Position numbers and translations under genes: made by a program. Below, piece by piece: positions 9,066 to 19,257 of a stretch of 64,000 nucleotides of DNA (the stretch's first letter is position 1; the number at the start of each line of letters is the position of its first letter). The DNA comes from Bacteroides sp. (GTDB lineage: Bacteria; Bacteroidota; Bacteroidia; Bacteroidales; Muribaculaceae): assembly GCA_014802015.1 (NCBI GenBank), contig JAAVDB010000011.1:16159-80158 (forward strand), written 5' to 3'. Under the pieces are notes generated by a model, which saw nothing but the letters and a program-made list of their open reading frames with translations, had not been told where the DNA came from and did no database searches.

Positions 9066-9800
9066 ATGGAGACATATAATCAGATACAAAAGCGATTTGT
9101 CGTTTTTTTAGATATAATGGGCTTTAAAGATAGGGTTGCAAGAAGTTCTCCAGAGAATTTATACTCAGAACTAACTGAATTTAATAAAGACATAACGAAT
9201 ATCATTAATTCTTCGAAAAAAATTGACACTCACGAACTGTCTCAGCTATCTGGCAAATCAGATATTGCATTAATCTCCGGACGTGAAAATGTTAACAACA
9301 TTATATTGGCACAATTTTCTGACAGTATTGTTTTGTTCAGCAATGACAATTCAAAAGAGAGTTTATTAGCAATATCTAACGTTGCCAGACAAATAATGAT
9401 TTCGGCAATTAATCGAGATAAACCAATCCCATTAAAAGGTGCTTTGGCTGAGGGAGAGATAACTTGCGATATGCCAAAACAACTATTTTTTGGCCAAGCT
9501 TTAATTGATGCATATCTTTTAGAGGAAAATGTACAGTATTATGGAATTGTAGTGCATCATACCGCTGAAAAATCAGTTATAAATTTGAATGAAAAAATAT
9601 TTAAGGACTCTTTGGTTCCGTTAAAAAGCGGTAAAATAAATCATTATGAGTTAGTTTGGTATAATGACTCCGCTTTTGATATTAAATCCGGCTTAGATAG
9701 AATAAGACTAAGCGTATCGGATTCTCCAAGGAAATATGTTGATAATACTAATAGTATAATTAGTAGCTATAACGATGCCCAGACTTCTCACACTATGTAA
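9066..9800 (+). CDS. Class III nucleotide-cyclase-like domain protein (244 aa), putative
   Basis: FVVFLDIMGFK (D16) and FSDSIVLF (D86) as candidate metal-binding Asp; PLKGALAEGEI...FFGQALIDAYLLEE resembles the cyclase G-x-G / N-A-x-R-L-E region. 2 bp after the preceding CDS. Confidence 0.55.
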   Translation: METYNQIQKRFVVFLDIMGFKDRVARSSPENLYSELTEFNKDITNIINSSKKIDTHELSQLSGKSDIALISGRENVNNIILAQFSDSIVLFSNDNSKESLLAISNVARQIMISAINRDKPIPLKGALAEGEITCDMPKQLFFGQALIDAYLLEENVQYYGIVVHHTAEKSVINLNEKIFKDSLVPLKSGKINHYELVWYNDSAFDIKSGLDRIRLSVSDSPRKYVDNTNSIISSYNDAQTSHTM

Positions 9801-9830
9801 GTAAGAGTCTAATCCATCCATCGAAAAGAA

Positions 9831-9864
9831 CGGAGTCCGCGTCAATATCAAGACGCGGACTCCG
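9831..9864. terminator. Bidirectional terminator hairpin between convergent genes
   Basis: CGGAGTCCGCGTC-AATATCAA-GACGCGGACTCCG, 13-bp perfect stem. Confidence 0.75.
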
Positions 9865-9895
9865 TCGTATATTCAGGATTTTCCTATTCTTCCGA

Positions 9896-11410
9896 TCAGT
9901 CGATGAGGGCGTGGCCGGTCATCTCTGACGGCTGGGGCATGCCCATGATCTTGAGGATGGTGGGAGCGACGTCGGCGAGACGGCCGTTCTCGACATGAGC
10001 ATCCTTGTTTTCAGTTACGTATACGCAGGGCACGGGGTTGAGCGAGTGTGCTGTGTTGGGAGTGCCGTCGGGGTTGATAGCGTTGTCGGCATTGCCGTGG
10101 TCAGCGATAATGATAGTCTCGTAACCGGCAGCCTTGGCAGCCTCTACGGTATCCTTCACGCAGTCATCAACAGCCTTGACAGCCTTGCAGATAGCCTCGT
10201 ACACTCCGGTGTGGCCCACCATGTCGCCGTTGGCATAGTTGACTACGATAAAATCGTATTTTTCCGACTTGATGGCCTCGACCAGCTTGTCCTTTACCTC
10301 GTAAGCGCTCATCTCAGGCTTGAGGTCGTAGGTGGCAACCTTGGGCGAAGCGACAAGTATGCGCTCCTCACCTTCGTAGGGAGCCTCGCGTCCGCCGTTG
10401 AAGAAGAATGTCACGTGTGCATACTTCTCGGTCTCGGCGATGTGGAGCTGCTTCTTGTGATTGTTTGACAGATACTCGCCGAGGGTGTTCTCAACATTCT
10501 CCTTGGGGAAGAGGATATGCACACCTGTGAACGATGCATCGTAAGGGGTCATGCAGTAATATTGCAGACCGGGGATAACCTTCATGTCGGCCTCGGGTAT
10601 GTCGTGCTGAGTCAGGGCTATGGTAAGCTCCTTGGCACGGTCGTTGCGGTAATTGAAGAAGATAACGGCATCGTCCTCCTTGATGGTACCGTCGACGTTA
10701 GCGTTATTGATAGGCTTGATGAACTCGTCGGTCACGCCCTCGGCATAGCTCTCCTCAACAGCCTTGACCATATCGGTAGCCTGTTTGCCCTCGCCCTTGA
10801 CGAGCAGATCGTAAGCCACCTTGACACGCTCCCAGCGCTTGTCGCGGTCCATTGCATAGTAACGGCCGATGATCGAAGCCACCACTCCGGCGCTCTTGGC
10901 GCAGTGAGCCTGAAGTGCTTCGATGAAGCCCTTGCCGCTGTGGGGGTCGGTGTCACGGCCATCCATGAAGCAGTGGATGTAGACCTTCTCAAGACCGTAC
11001 TCCTTGGCGATGTCGCAGAGAGCATAGAGGTGTTCGAGCGATGAGTGCACGCCGCCGTCGCTGGTGAGGCCCATGAAGTGAATGGCCTTGCCGTTGTCAC
11101 GGGCGTATGAGAATGCGCTCACGATCTCGGGATTCTTGAGGATAGACTTGTCGGCACAGGCCTTGTTGATTTTCACGAGATCCTGATAGACCACGCGGCC
11201 GGCGCCGATATTGAGGTGACCCACCTCTGAGTTGCCCATCTGGCCGTCGGGCAGACCTACGTTCTCGCCCGAAGCCTGGAGCTGGCTGTGAGGATAGGTG
11301 TTGATGAGATAGTCCCAGTAAGGTGTGGGAGTCGACGAGATGGCATCGCTCTTGGTATGATTGCCGATGCCCCATCCGTCGAGGATGATTAACAATGCTT
11401 TCTTTGCCAT
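9896..11410 (-). CDS. gpmI: 2,3-bisphosphoglycerate-independent phosphoglycerate mutase
   Basis: [38 protein letters not shown] motifs. Confidence 0.96.
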   Translation of the reverse strand: MAKKALLIILDGWGIGNHTKSDAISSTPTPYWDYLINTYPHSQLQASGENVGLPDGQMGNSEVGHLNIGAGRVVYQDLVKINKACADKSILKNPEIVSAFSYARDNGKAIHFMGLTSDGGVHSSLEHLYALCDIAKEYGLEKVYIHCFMDGRDTDPHSGKGFIEALQAHCAKSAGVVASIIGRYYAMDRDKRWERVKVAYDLLVKGEGKQATDMVKAVEESYAEGVTDEFIKPINNANVDGTIKEDDAVIFFNYRNDRAKELTIALTQHDIPEADMKVIPGLQYYCMTPYDASFTGVHILFPKENVENTLGEYLSNNHKKQLHIAETEKYAHVTFFFNGGREAPYEGEERILVASPKVATYDLKPEMSAYEVKDKLVEAIKSEKYDFIVVNYANGDMVGHTGVYEAICKAVKAVDDCVKDTVEAAKAAGYETIIIADHGNADNAINPDGTPNTAHSLNPVPCVYVTENKDAHVENGRLADVAPTILKIMGMPQPSEMTGHALID

Positions 11411-11461
11411 AATATATATGTACGCTTATTGAAGATAATTAGTTTTTAGAATGGTGCAAAG

Positions 11462-12856
11462 TTAACACATTTTTTTGGTCCTGTCAACGCACGACGGCAG
11501 CTCTTCAGGATAATGTGTGACAAATATCAGCGATGATCCGCGCGATGACACCATGCGGTCTATCACACGGCGCACCAGCTCTTTATTGTACGGATCGAGT
11601 CCCTGAAACGGCTCATCGAGCACCAGCAGGGCCGGCTGACGGGCGAATGCCCGCGCCAGGAGCACCATCCTCTGCTCGCTCGACGACAGCGTCGAGAAGT
11701 CGCGTCCGGCCAACGCTCCGATGCCGAGACACTCCAGCCACGCCTCGGCGATGGCCGTCTCGGTGGGCGTGTGCGGTCGGTAACGCTCCAGCACGGGACG
11801 CATACCCTCGACCACTATACCCCGCACGGGGAGCTTGCTGCGGAAATACAGCTGCATCTCGGGACACACATAGCCGATATTGTTCTTGATGTCCCATATC
11901 GACTCGCCCGAACCACGCTTATGGTCAAATATCACTATATCGTTGGCGTAGGCCTGCGGGTTGTCACCGCACACCATACTCAGCAACAATGATTTTCCCG
12001 AACCGTTAGGCCCGGTCAGCATCCATCGCTCGCCACGGCGCACCTCCCAGTCGAGTCCCTTGAAGATGTCGCGCCCGCCATATCCGGCATGACCGCCCCG
12101 GATGCTGAAAGCCATCTCGTGAGGGGGTATATCATCAGGAGCATCGGGCAGTGTGACATCACTGTCGCCGGTGAGTCGGGATGACTCTGCATCCTCATCC
12201 TCGCCGACAAAACGGCATCCGTCCAGACGCAGCACGGCATCCGTGCATTCAGGCGTCTCGTCAGGATCACAGAGCAGAAGCACCACATTGAGCCCTCGGT
12301 CACGCAGAGCCGCGAGCGCGTCCTTCAGCTCGCCGCGTGACGGAGCGTCAAGTCCGATAAACGGATTGTCAAGCACAAGGATGTCAGGCGCGGCAAGCAG
12401 GGCATTGATTATAAGCAGTTTTCTCAACTCGCCGCTCGACAAGTAGTTGATGCGTTTCTCCGCCGCTCCGGCAAGTGACAGACGGGCTGACATGTCACGC
12501 CACAACTCACTGTCCATAGCCTTGCCGAATATGTCGGCCACCGTGGGGACATATTCATTCTCGCTTGACTCAAGGCGCTGGTCATAACGCAGCACATCAA
12601 CTCCGGTAAACGAGTGTATATCCGTAAATGCCAGCATCCTGACACTCATACCCTCGCGGGCGAACCTCAGACGGTTGCCGAAGCCGAAGCGCCCGCGCTC
12701 CAGCACATATCCCAGCGTCGTCTTGCCCGAGCCGTTGGGTCCTGTCACAGTCGTGATGCCGGCCGGAATACCAAGTCCCTGCGCACCTGTCAGTCTCACA
12801 GGACCGAAACACAGATCGGGCGACAGGAACTCAATTATATAATCATTTTGTCGCAT
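11462..12856 (-). CDS. Tandem-domain ABC ATPase (ModF/PhrA-like)
   Basis: Two Walker A motifs (GPNGSGKTT, GPNGSGKSL); Walker B LVLDNPF and LVLDEPF; no TM segments. Confidence 0.8.
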   Translation of the reverse strand: MRQNDYIIEFLSPDLCFGPVRLTGAQGLGIPAGITTVTGPNGSGKTTLGYVLERGRFGFGNRLRFAREGMSVRMLAFTDIHSFTGVDVLRYDQRLESSENEYVPTVADIFGKAMDSELWRDMSARLSLAGAAEKRINYLSSGELRKLLIINALLAAPDILVLDNPFIGLDAPSRGELKDALAALRDRGLNVVLLLCDPDETPECTDAVLRLDGCRFVGEDEDAESSRLTGDSDVTLPDAPDDIPPHEMAFSIRGGHAGYGGRDIFKGLDWEVRRGERWMLTGPNGSGKSLLLSMVCGDNPQAYANDIVIFDHKRGSGESIWDIKNNIGYVCPEMQLYFRSKLPVRGIVVEGMRPVLERYRPHTPTETAIAEAWLECLGIGALAGRDFSTLSSSEQRMVLLARAFARQPALLVLDEPFQGLDPYNKELVRRVIDRMVSSRGSSLIFVTHYPEELPSCVDRTKKMC

Positions 12857-12974
12857 ACGAGGGCAAAGTTACTAATTATTTCCACTCTTTAGAAAATTTG
12901 TTGGAAATATGAGCAAACATTGATATTGAAAAAATTGTTAACTTTGCAGACTCAAATGTTTCAACTTATATAAA

Positions 12975-13946
12975 ATGATTGTACTTAAACGGCTTTATAT
13001 CTTAGGGATCGGTATAATCTATGCCGCGACGGCATCAGCAGCATCCCCCGCCGCAGAGAAAGTTGTGCCCCTGCGTTACGGCGACATGGAGCACTGGACT
13101 CAGCGCAACATCAGCGAATCGGCCGTAATCGGCGGTGCGAAAAAGACTCTATATGAAATCGGTGTAGACTCCGTCATCAACGGCAACATACCCTACCGCA
13201 ATCTCGGAGGTTCACCCTGGGGCACATCCAATGTCATGGCAAAAGTGGCCGGTGTGGTCAAGACCAACAACACCGTCAGCCCCGACACCCACAACGGCGG
13301 ACGATGCGCCAAGCTCACCACCCACATCGAGTCACTCAAGGTGCTCGGGCTCGTCAACATCGACGTGCTCGCCGCCGGATCGATATATCTGGGCGACATA
13401 CGCGAGCCGGTGACCGGCACCAAGGACGGTGTGAAGGCTCTCAACTGGGGCATACCGTTCAAACAGCGTCCCAAGGCTCTGAGATATGACTACAAGATAC
13501 AGACCCCCGGCACACCCAACCGCGTCAAGCAGACCGGTTTCAGCCACAAGTCCACCGTCAATGGTCCTGACTATTGCGTGACGCTGTTTCTGCTCCAGAA
13601 CCGCCACGAGGATGCCTCGGGCAATATCACGGCCGAGCGTGTGGGCACTATGATCGTCAAGTATGCCAAGAGCACATCAGGATGGGTGGACAATGCCACT
13701 TACGAGATTCTCTATGGCGACATCACCGGCCGCAAGGACTATGACGCCTCACTCATGGGGCTGCGTGACTTCGACTATGCCACCAACAGCAAGGGTGTCA
13801 ACGTCCCCGTCCGCGAGACCGGATGGGCTGCTCCCGGCACCGCCCCTACCCACATGGTGCTACAGTTCTCGTCAAGCCATGGGGGTGCATTCATCGGCAC
13901 GCCGGGCAACACTATGTGGGTCGATAACGTGAGACTCGTATATTGA
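12975..13946 (+). CDS. PCMD-domain (putative carbohydrate metabolism) secreted protein
   Basis: Signal peptide; typical YDYKIQTPG and C-terminal GTPGNTMWVDNVRLVY. Confidence 0.65.
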   Translation: MIVLKRLYILGIGIIYAATASAASPAAEKVVPLRYGDMEHWTQRNISESAVIGGAKKTLYEIGVDSVINGNIPYRNLGGSPWGTSNVMAKVAGVVKTNNTVSPDTHNGGRCAKLTTHIESLKVLGLVNIDVLAAGSIYLGDIREPVTGTKDGVKALNWGIPFKQRPKALRYDYKIQTPGTPNRVKQTGFSHKSTVNGPDYCVTLFLLQNRHEDASGNITAERVGTMIVKYAKSTSGWVDNATYEILYGDITGRKDYDASLMGLRDFDYATNSKGVNVPVRETGWAAPGTAPTHMVLQFSSSHGGAFIGTPGNTMWVDNVRLVY

Positions 13947-13991
13947 TTCAATAGATTGTCTGACAACAATTGTTAATCCGACCGACACACA

Positions 13992-15149
13992 ATGATCACA
14001 CGCCTGAGACACATATCACTGCTCCTCGCGTTTCTGCTCCTCGCACCATGCGTGCGTGGTCAGGAGACGGCCGACAGCGCATCATCAGCCCGGCGCGGCA
14101 ACATTGTGAGCCGCATCATCAATTACTTCAGCGAGAGTAACAAACCGCGCGACACATCCAAACTCGACTTCAGCCTCATCGGTGGCCCCTACTACTCGTC
14201 AAGCATGGGATTCGGCATCGGACTCGTAGCCTCAGGCCTCTACGGCACAGGCGTGTCCGACTCGCTCATCCCTCCCTCCAACGTCTCGTTCTTCGGCAAG
14301 GTGAGTACCAAAGGATTTGCCACGCTCGGCATCGAGGGCACGCACATCTCGCCTGAAGACACATACCGCGTCACGTATCACACCGAGTTCTTTTCCGATC
14401 CGAGCGATTACTGGGGCATCGGCTATGAGATGAACAATAACAATGCCAATAAGTCGACACTCAAGCGCATCGGAGCCAAGGGTAACTTTGAATTTCTCTA
14501 CCATCTCGGTGCGCATCTGTATGTCGGACCGCTCGTGGTGGTCGACTACATCCATGCGTTCGAGATCGAGCGCCGCTCGCTGCTCGACGGACAGCGCACT
14601 ACGCTATGGAGCTACGGCGCAGGCGTGACACTGTCATACGACTCGCGCGACGTCCTGACCAATCCTCACTCAGGCTACTACGCATCGGTGTCACAGAGTT
14701 TCCGTCCGAGGTTTCTCGGCAACCGTTATGCGTTCAGCACCACCGATATACAGTTTGACATGTACCGCACCCCATGGGAGGGGGGCATCATCGCCACCGA
14801 CATCAGGGGCAAATTCAATTTCGGCAACCCTCCGTGGAATCTCATGGCCCTCACCGGCGGATCGCACTTCCTGCGCGGATATTACGAGGGTCGTTACCGC
14901 GACGACCACATGATGGCTGTACAGGTCGAGTTGCGTCAACACGTGTGGCGACGCAGCAGCCTCGTGGCATGGCTCGGCGCCGGCACGGTATTCTCACATC
15001 TCAAAGACATAACGTTCGGTCACCTACTCCCCAACTGGGGCGTAGGCTACCGATGGGAATTTAAGAAAGATGTCAACGTACGTTTTGACGTAGGCTTCGG
15101 CAAACACGGTCAGAACGAATTCATGTTCGGCATCAACGAAGCATTCTGA
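13992..15149 (+). CDS. BamA/TamA-type outer-membrane beta-barrel protein
   Basis: Signal peptide; repeated amphipathic strands; LSYDSRDVLTNPHSGYY and FLRGYYEGRYRD motifs; VGFGKHGQNEFMFGINEAF terminus. Confidence 0.75.
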   Translation: MITRLRHISLLLAFLLLAPCVRGQETADSASSARRGNIVSRIINYFSESNKPRDTSKLDFSLIGGPYYSSSMGFGIGLVASGLYGTGVSDSLIPPSNVSFFGKVSTKGFATLGIEGTHISPEDTYRVTYHTEFFSDPSDYWGIGYEMNNNNANKSTLKRIGAKGNFEFLYHLGAHLYVGPLVVVDYIHAFEIERRSLLDGQRTTLWSYGAGVTLSYDSRDVLTNPHSGYYASVSQSFRPRFLGNRYAFSTTDIQFDMYRTPWEGGIIATDIRGKFNFGNPPWNLMALTGGSHFLRGYYEGRYRDDHMMAVQVELRQHVWRRSSLVAWLGAGTVFSHLKDITFGHLLPNWGVGYRWEFKKDVNVRFDVGFGKHGQNEFMFGINEAF

Positions 15150-15163
15150 TAAAGTAACTATCT

Positions 15164-16873
15164 ATGGACCTGCTACAGCATTTTCGCCGCGTCGACGGAC
15201 CGCGTTGGCTCGCGTTAGCGCTCTTTACAATACTTCTGCTCCCTAACATCGGACTCTCTATCCTCGACCCGATGTCTGCCGGTGCGAGGGTGTGCAATAT
15301 CATTCTCCCCGCATCGCTCTATCTGCTGCTGGTGTCGGTGCTGAGAAATCCCGCACGTAGCGTATGGATGTGCTTCCCGCTTATATTCCTGTCCGCCTTC
15401 CAGCTCGTGCTGCTCTACCTCTACGGCCACTCCATCATAGCCGTGGACATGTTTCTCAACCTCGTGACCACCAATTCGTCCGAGGCATTGGAATTGCTCG
15501 GCAGTATGCTCCCCGCCATGGTGGGTGTCATCATCATCTTCGTGCCGATACTCTACATAGCCGCCGTCAAGGCACGCTGCAGCGACTTCACGCTGTCATA
15601 CGACTTTATGCACAAAATGCACGTGGCCGGCCTCGGTGGTGCTCTGGCCGGCGTGATATGCCTCGGATTCTGCACGATAGCCGGAGGGTATAGCGTCAGA
15701 GACGACCTGTATCCTGTCAACGTATGCTATAATATATATCTTGCCGTCGACCGCTCGGTGCGCACGGCCGAATACGCCGAGACGAGCCGTGACTACAGAT
15801 TTGACGCCGCCACAACTCACCCTGCCGACAGCGCCGAGGTGTATGTACTGGTGATCGGTGAGACTGCCCGCGCGGAGAATTTCGGCCTCTACGGTTACGA
15901 CCGCGACACCACCCCGCGCCTGTCGGCCCGTCAGGGACTCATAGCATACACCGATGCCTACACTCAGTCCAACACCACTCACAAGAGCGTACCGATGCTG
16001 CTGTCAGCCGCCTCGGCTGATGATTATGACCGCATATACAGCGAGAAGGGCATCATCGCGGCATTCCGCGAAGCGGGATTCAAGACCGTATTTCTCTCCA
16101 ATCAGCGCCCCAACCATTCGTTCATAGACCTTCTGGGGAGTGAGGCCGAGACATGCCGTTTCCTGAAAGAGGAGCTCGGAGCAGGAGACAATCCGCCCGA
16201 CGCAGACCTGATCGAAGAGACAGCCCGTCTGCTCGATGCGACTGACGATACAGGCAAAAGGTTGATAGTGCTCCACACCTACGGTTCGCACTTCCGTTAC
16301 AACGAACGCTATCCGCACTCGTCAGCCCGATACCTGCCCGACGATGCCTCGGAGGTGACTGCGGCCAATCGCGACAACCTCGTAAATGCCTACGACAATA
16401 CCATAGTCTACACCGACAGCATCCTTGATGCGCTCATCACGTTGCTCGACCGCCGTCCGGCTCACACGGCGATGCTCTACACCTCCGACCACGGAGAGAA
16501 TATATTTGATGACGAGAGGGGAATGTTTCTCCACGCATCCCCCCGTCCGTCACCCCACGAGCTGCACGTGCCGCTGATGATATGGATGTCGGACGGCTAC
16601 AGAGAGGCATATCCGGCGACCGACTCCATCCTCAGCGCCAATGCTGACCGCAGGGTATACACATCGGCATCGGTGTTCCACACCATGCTCGACCTCGGAG
16701 GCGTATCGGCCAAGTCATACGTTGACTCGCTCTCGCTCGCCTCACCGCGTTTCCACTCGGGGCAATATCACTATCTCACCGACCGCAACATCGCACAGCC
16801 TGTGGAGAAAGTTCTAAACAGCCCACGGGGGACGGAGACCTCACTTGGTGCCGAGACGGAGCACCACAAATGA
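15164..16873 (+). CDS. Phosphoethanolamine transferase (EptA-like, sulfatase fold)
   Basis: N-terminal TM bundle; VLVIGETARAENFGLYGYDRDTTP, TQSNTTHKSVPMLLS, YTSDHGENIFDD. Confidence 0.85.
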   Translation: MDLLQHFRRVDGPRWLALALFTILLLPNIGLSILDPMSAGARVCNIILPASLYLLLVSVLRNPARSVWMCFPLIFLSAFQLVLLYLYGHSIIAVDMFLNLVTTNSSEALELLGSMLPAMVGVIIIFVPILYIAAVKARCSDFTLSYDFMHKMHVAGLGGALAGVICLGFCTIAGGYSVRDDLYPVNVCYNIYLAVDRSVRTAEYAETSRDYRFDAATTHPADSAEVYVLVIGETARAENFGLYGYDRDTTPRLSARQGLIAYTDAYTQSNTTHKSVPMLLSAASADDYDRIYSEKGIIAAFREAGFKTVFLSNQRPNHSFIDLLGSEAETCRFLKEELGAGDNPPDADLIEETARLLDATDDTGKRLIVLHTYGSHFRYNERYPHSSARYLPDDASEVTAANRDNLVNAYDNTIVYTDSILDALITLLDRRPAHTAMLYTSDHGENIFDDERGMFLHASPRPSPHELHVPLMIWMSDGYREAYPATDSILSANADRRVYTSASVFHTMLDLGGVSAKSYVDSLSLASPRFHSGQYHYLTDRNIAQPVEKVLNSPRGTETSLGAETEHHK

Positions 16874-18877
16874 TTCGGCCGGCACGGCGTAATCCTTGAG
16901 CACAACCGTACGCTTGCCTTCACGCACCAGTCTGTCAGCAAGTTCAGCGGCAGACAACGACTCACGGACTATTTCACTGTGACACTCCAGATTGGTTCCT
17001 TCAAGGGCCGAAACCTTTGAGGTCGGGGTGAGACGCATGACGTCGACACCCGTTATCCCGCTACCGCGCTTCATGCCGTCGAGCCTTATATCCACAGTTC
17101 GGGCCTCGGATGAGGTATTCACAATCTTGACGATATATTCATCCGACCCGCGGTCGAGCACGGCCGACGCATACAGACCGTTCTGGCCGTCAAATCCTGC
17201 TACGGGACGTCCGTCCATCGTGAGGCGCAGCAGGTCGGTACCCTTGTTGAGCGAATACATCTGCTGGACGTTGTAGGATGAGGTCTTGGACATCGACCGG
17301 TTGTCAAACCATATCATGTCAGGACGCCACTGCCACCCTTTGACATGAGCGAACAGAGGTGCATACGTGGCCATGGTGACAATATCGGCGTTGCGCTCGA
17401 ACCCTGTCATCATCGCCGCTTCGAGCAGAGCGGTATTGTAGTGATTAAATTTCTTGCCCTTGCCGTGACACGCATACTCGCCCGCGAACACTTTCGGCCC
17501 CCGGCGGTCGTATGAATCATAGCGCGTGGCGGAGCCGGCAAACCAGTCCTCAGGCTTGTAATAATGTTCGTCGACAAGGTCTACGCCGAGGCGCTTCATC
17601 TCGGGCCACAGATAGTCAAATTTGTCACCGTCGGGACTCGGGCCGGACGATCCGACAATCATGATGTCGGGATAACGTGAGCGGATGGCCTTGACAAACG
17701 GCGCGAGACGCTCGACATACTCAGGCCCCCACTGCTCGTTACCGATAGCCAGATATTTTAGTCCGAACGGCTCTGGATGTCCCATCGAGGCACGCAGTCC
17801 GCCCCAGGTGGTAAGGGTGTCACCGTTGGCAAACTCTATCAGATCAAGCGCATCGTCGATGTACGGTTGCAGACTGTCTACCGGCACGTGTACCTCGGGA
17901 CTATTGTTCTGGTACTGACACGCGAGGCCGACACTCAGCACCGGCAGAGGCTCGGCACCGATATCCTCCGACAGCAGGAAATATTCATAAAATCCCAGAC
18001 CACCGCTCTGATAATAGTCGGGATAGAAACGGTCGGCAAACGTATAGTGCCAGCGGTTGGTGTTGAGGGGACGGTTCTCGACCGGACCTACAGTATTTTT
18101 CCATTGGTAACGGTCACCGATCTCAGTGCCTTCGACGATACATCCGCCGGGGAAACGGAACACCCCCGGATGCAGGTCATACAGGGCCTGGGCGAGATCC
18201 TTGCGCAGACCGCCGGGACGACCGCGCCATGTATCGGCAGGGAACAGCGACACATGGTCCAGATCAACCGCGAGCCCACCGTCAGGCTTGCCCAAGACAA
18301 CACGTAGCACACCGTTGTCAACATCAAACGATGGCTTGAGACTACACTCGTAACGTTGCCACTCGCCCGACTCCACCTTTATCTCGGCCTTGGCCGCAAT
18401 CTGACTGTTGCGTCCTGAGGCAGGATCAGCGATCTCGGCGAGAATCTTTGCCGGACGCGACCCTTCGGCGAGGCGGGCCCACACCGAGAACACATACTCC
18501 TGACCCTTGACGGCCGTCACGCCGAAAAATCCCTCGTTCTGCAGTCCTGAATACTTGTGTCCGTGACCGGCCGACGACAGCCGCACATAATGAGGATTAC
18601 GCTCGAACGGTGCATCATCGGTCAACACCTCGACCTGCCCGAACGACTGCCATCCGCTCAGAGCCTGAGGGAACTCAAATGACCGGTTCTTGACCAGTTC
18701 GGCATACAGGCCACCGTCTGCGCCGTAATTTATATCTTCAAAAAACAGGCCGTACATCGTCGGTGCAATCGGAGCGACCGACTCAGCCACCTTAACATCG
18801 AGCACCTCGGCGGCACACACACCGGCCCCGCCTGACAGCGCCACAGCAACAGCCATCAACAATCTATTCGGATTCAT
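16841..18877 (-). CDS. Alpha-L-arabinofuranosidase (GH51-like)
   Basis: Signal peptide, MYGLFFEDINYGADGGLYAELVKNRSFE, FRFPGGCIVEG, LAIGNEQWGPEY (acid/base NE), VDEHYY. Confidence 0.88.
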   Translation of the reverse strand: MNPNRLLMAVAVALSGGAGVCAAEVLDVKVAESVAPIAPTMYGLFFEDINYGADGGLYAELVKNRSFEFPQALSGWQSFGQVEVLTDDAPFERNPHYVRLSSAGHGHKYSGLQNEGFFGVTAVKGQEYVFSVWARLAEGSRPAKILAEIADPASGRNSQIAAKAEIKVESGEWQRYECSLKPSFDVDNGVLRVVLGKPDGGLAVDLDHVSLFPADTWRGRPGGLRKDLAQALYDLHPGVFRFPGGCIVEGTEIGDRYQWKNTVGPVENRPLNTNRWHYTFADRFYPDYYQSGGLGFYEYFLLSEDIGAEPLPVLSVGLACQYQNNSPEVHVPVDSLQPYIDDALDLIEFANGDTLTTWGGLRASMGHPEPFGLKYLAIGNEQWGPEYVERLAPFVKAIRSRYPDIMIVGSSGPSPDGDKFDYLWPEMKRLGVDLVDEHYYKPEDWFAGSATRYDSYDRRGPKVFAGEYACHGKGKKFNHYNTALLEAAMMTGFERNADIVTMATYAPLFAHVKGWQWRPDMIWFDNRSMSKTSSYNVQQMYSLNKGTDLLRLTMDGRPVAGFDGQNGLYASAVLDRGSDEYIVKIVNTSSEARTVDIRLDGMKRGSGITGVDVMRLTPTSKVSALEGTNLECHSEIVRESLSAAELADRLVREGKRTVVLKDYAVPAESFVVLRLGTK

Positions 18878-18956
18878 GGTAATAGGAGGTAATAATAAAA
18901 CGCAACAAATTTAGGAATTTAAAAGAATACTTTCAAAAATTCCTTCCGATAGTTTC

Positions 18957-19254
18957 AGACCCCGTTCCCCAATATTTGTTAACGCTGAGGTCGCATATCT
19001 CCGAGTGATTTTTGTGATGGAACGAAGGAGCGATGGGGTTCCATCGTGACTGAGTGACAACACAAAAAGTACCGGAGAGATGCGCCTGTAAGGTAACTTT
19101 TCGTGATATAAATTACCATCGCCTCGGCCAATCGTCACGCATCTGCGTCCGCTTGTTTCGGTCTCGATGGGACTCCATCGCTCCCTCACTGCGCGAACAC
19201 AGCTGCGTAACGCTTGACCGCCTCAGCATTAACAAATATTGGGGAACGGGGTCT
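18957..19254. mobile_element. MITE-like/intergenic inverted-repeat element, copy 1 (298 bp)
   Basis: 34-bp TIR agaccccgttccccaatatttgttaa(c/t)gctgagg at both ends in inverted orientation; near-identical to 53026-53286. Confidence 0.75.
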
Positions 19255-19257
19255 CAA

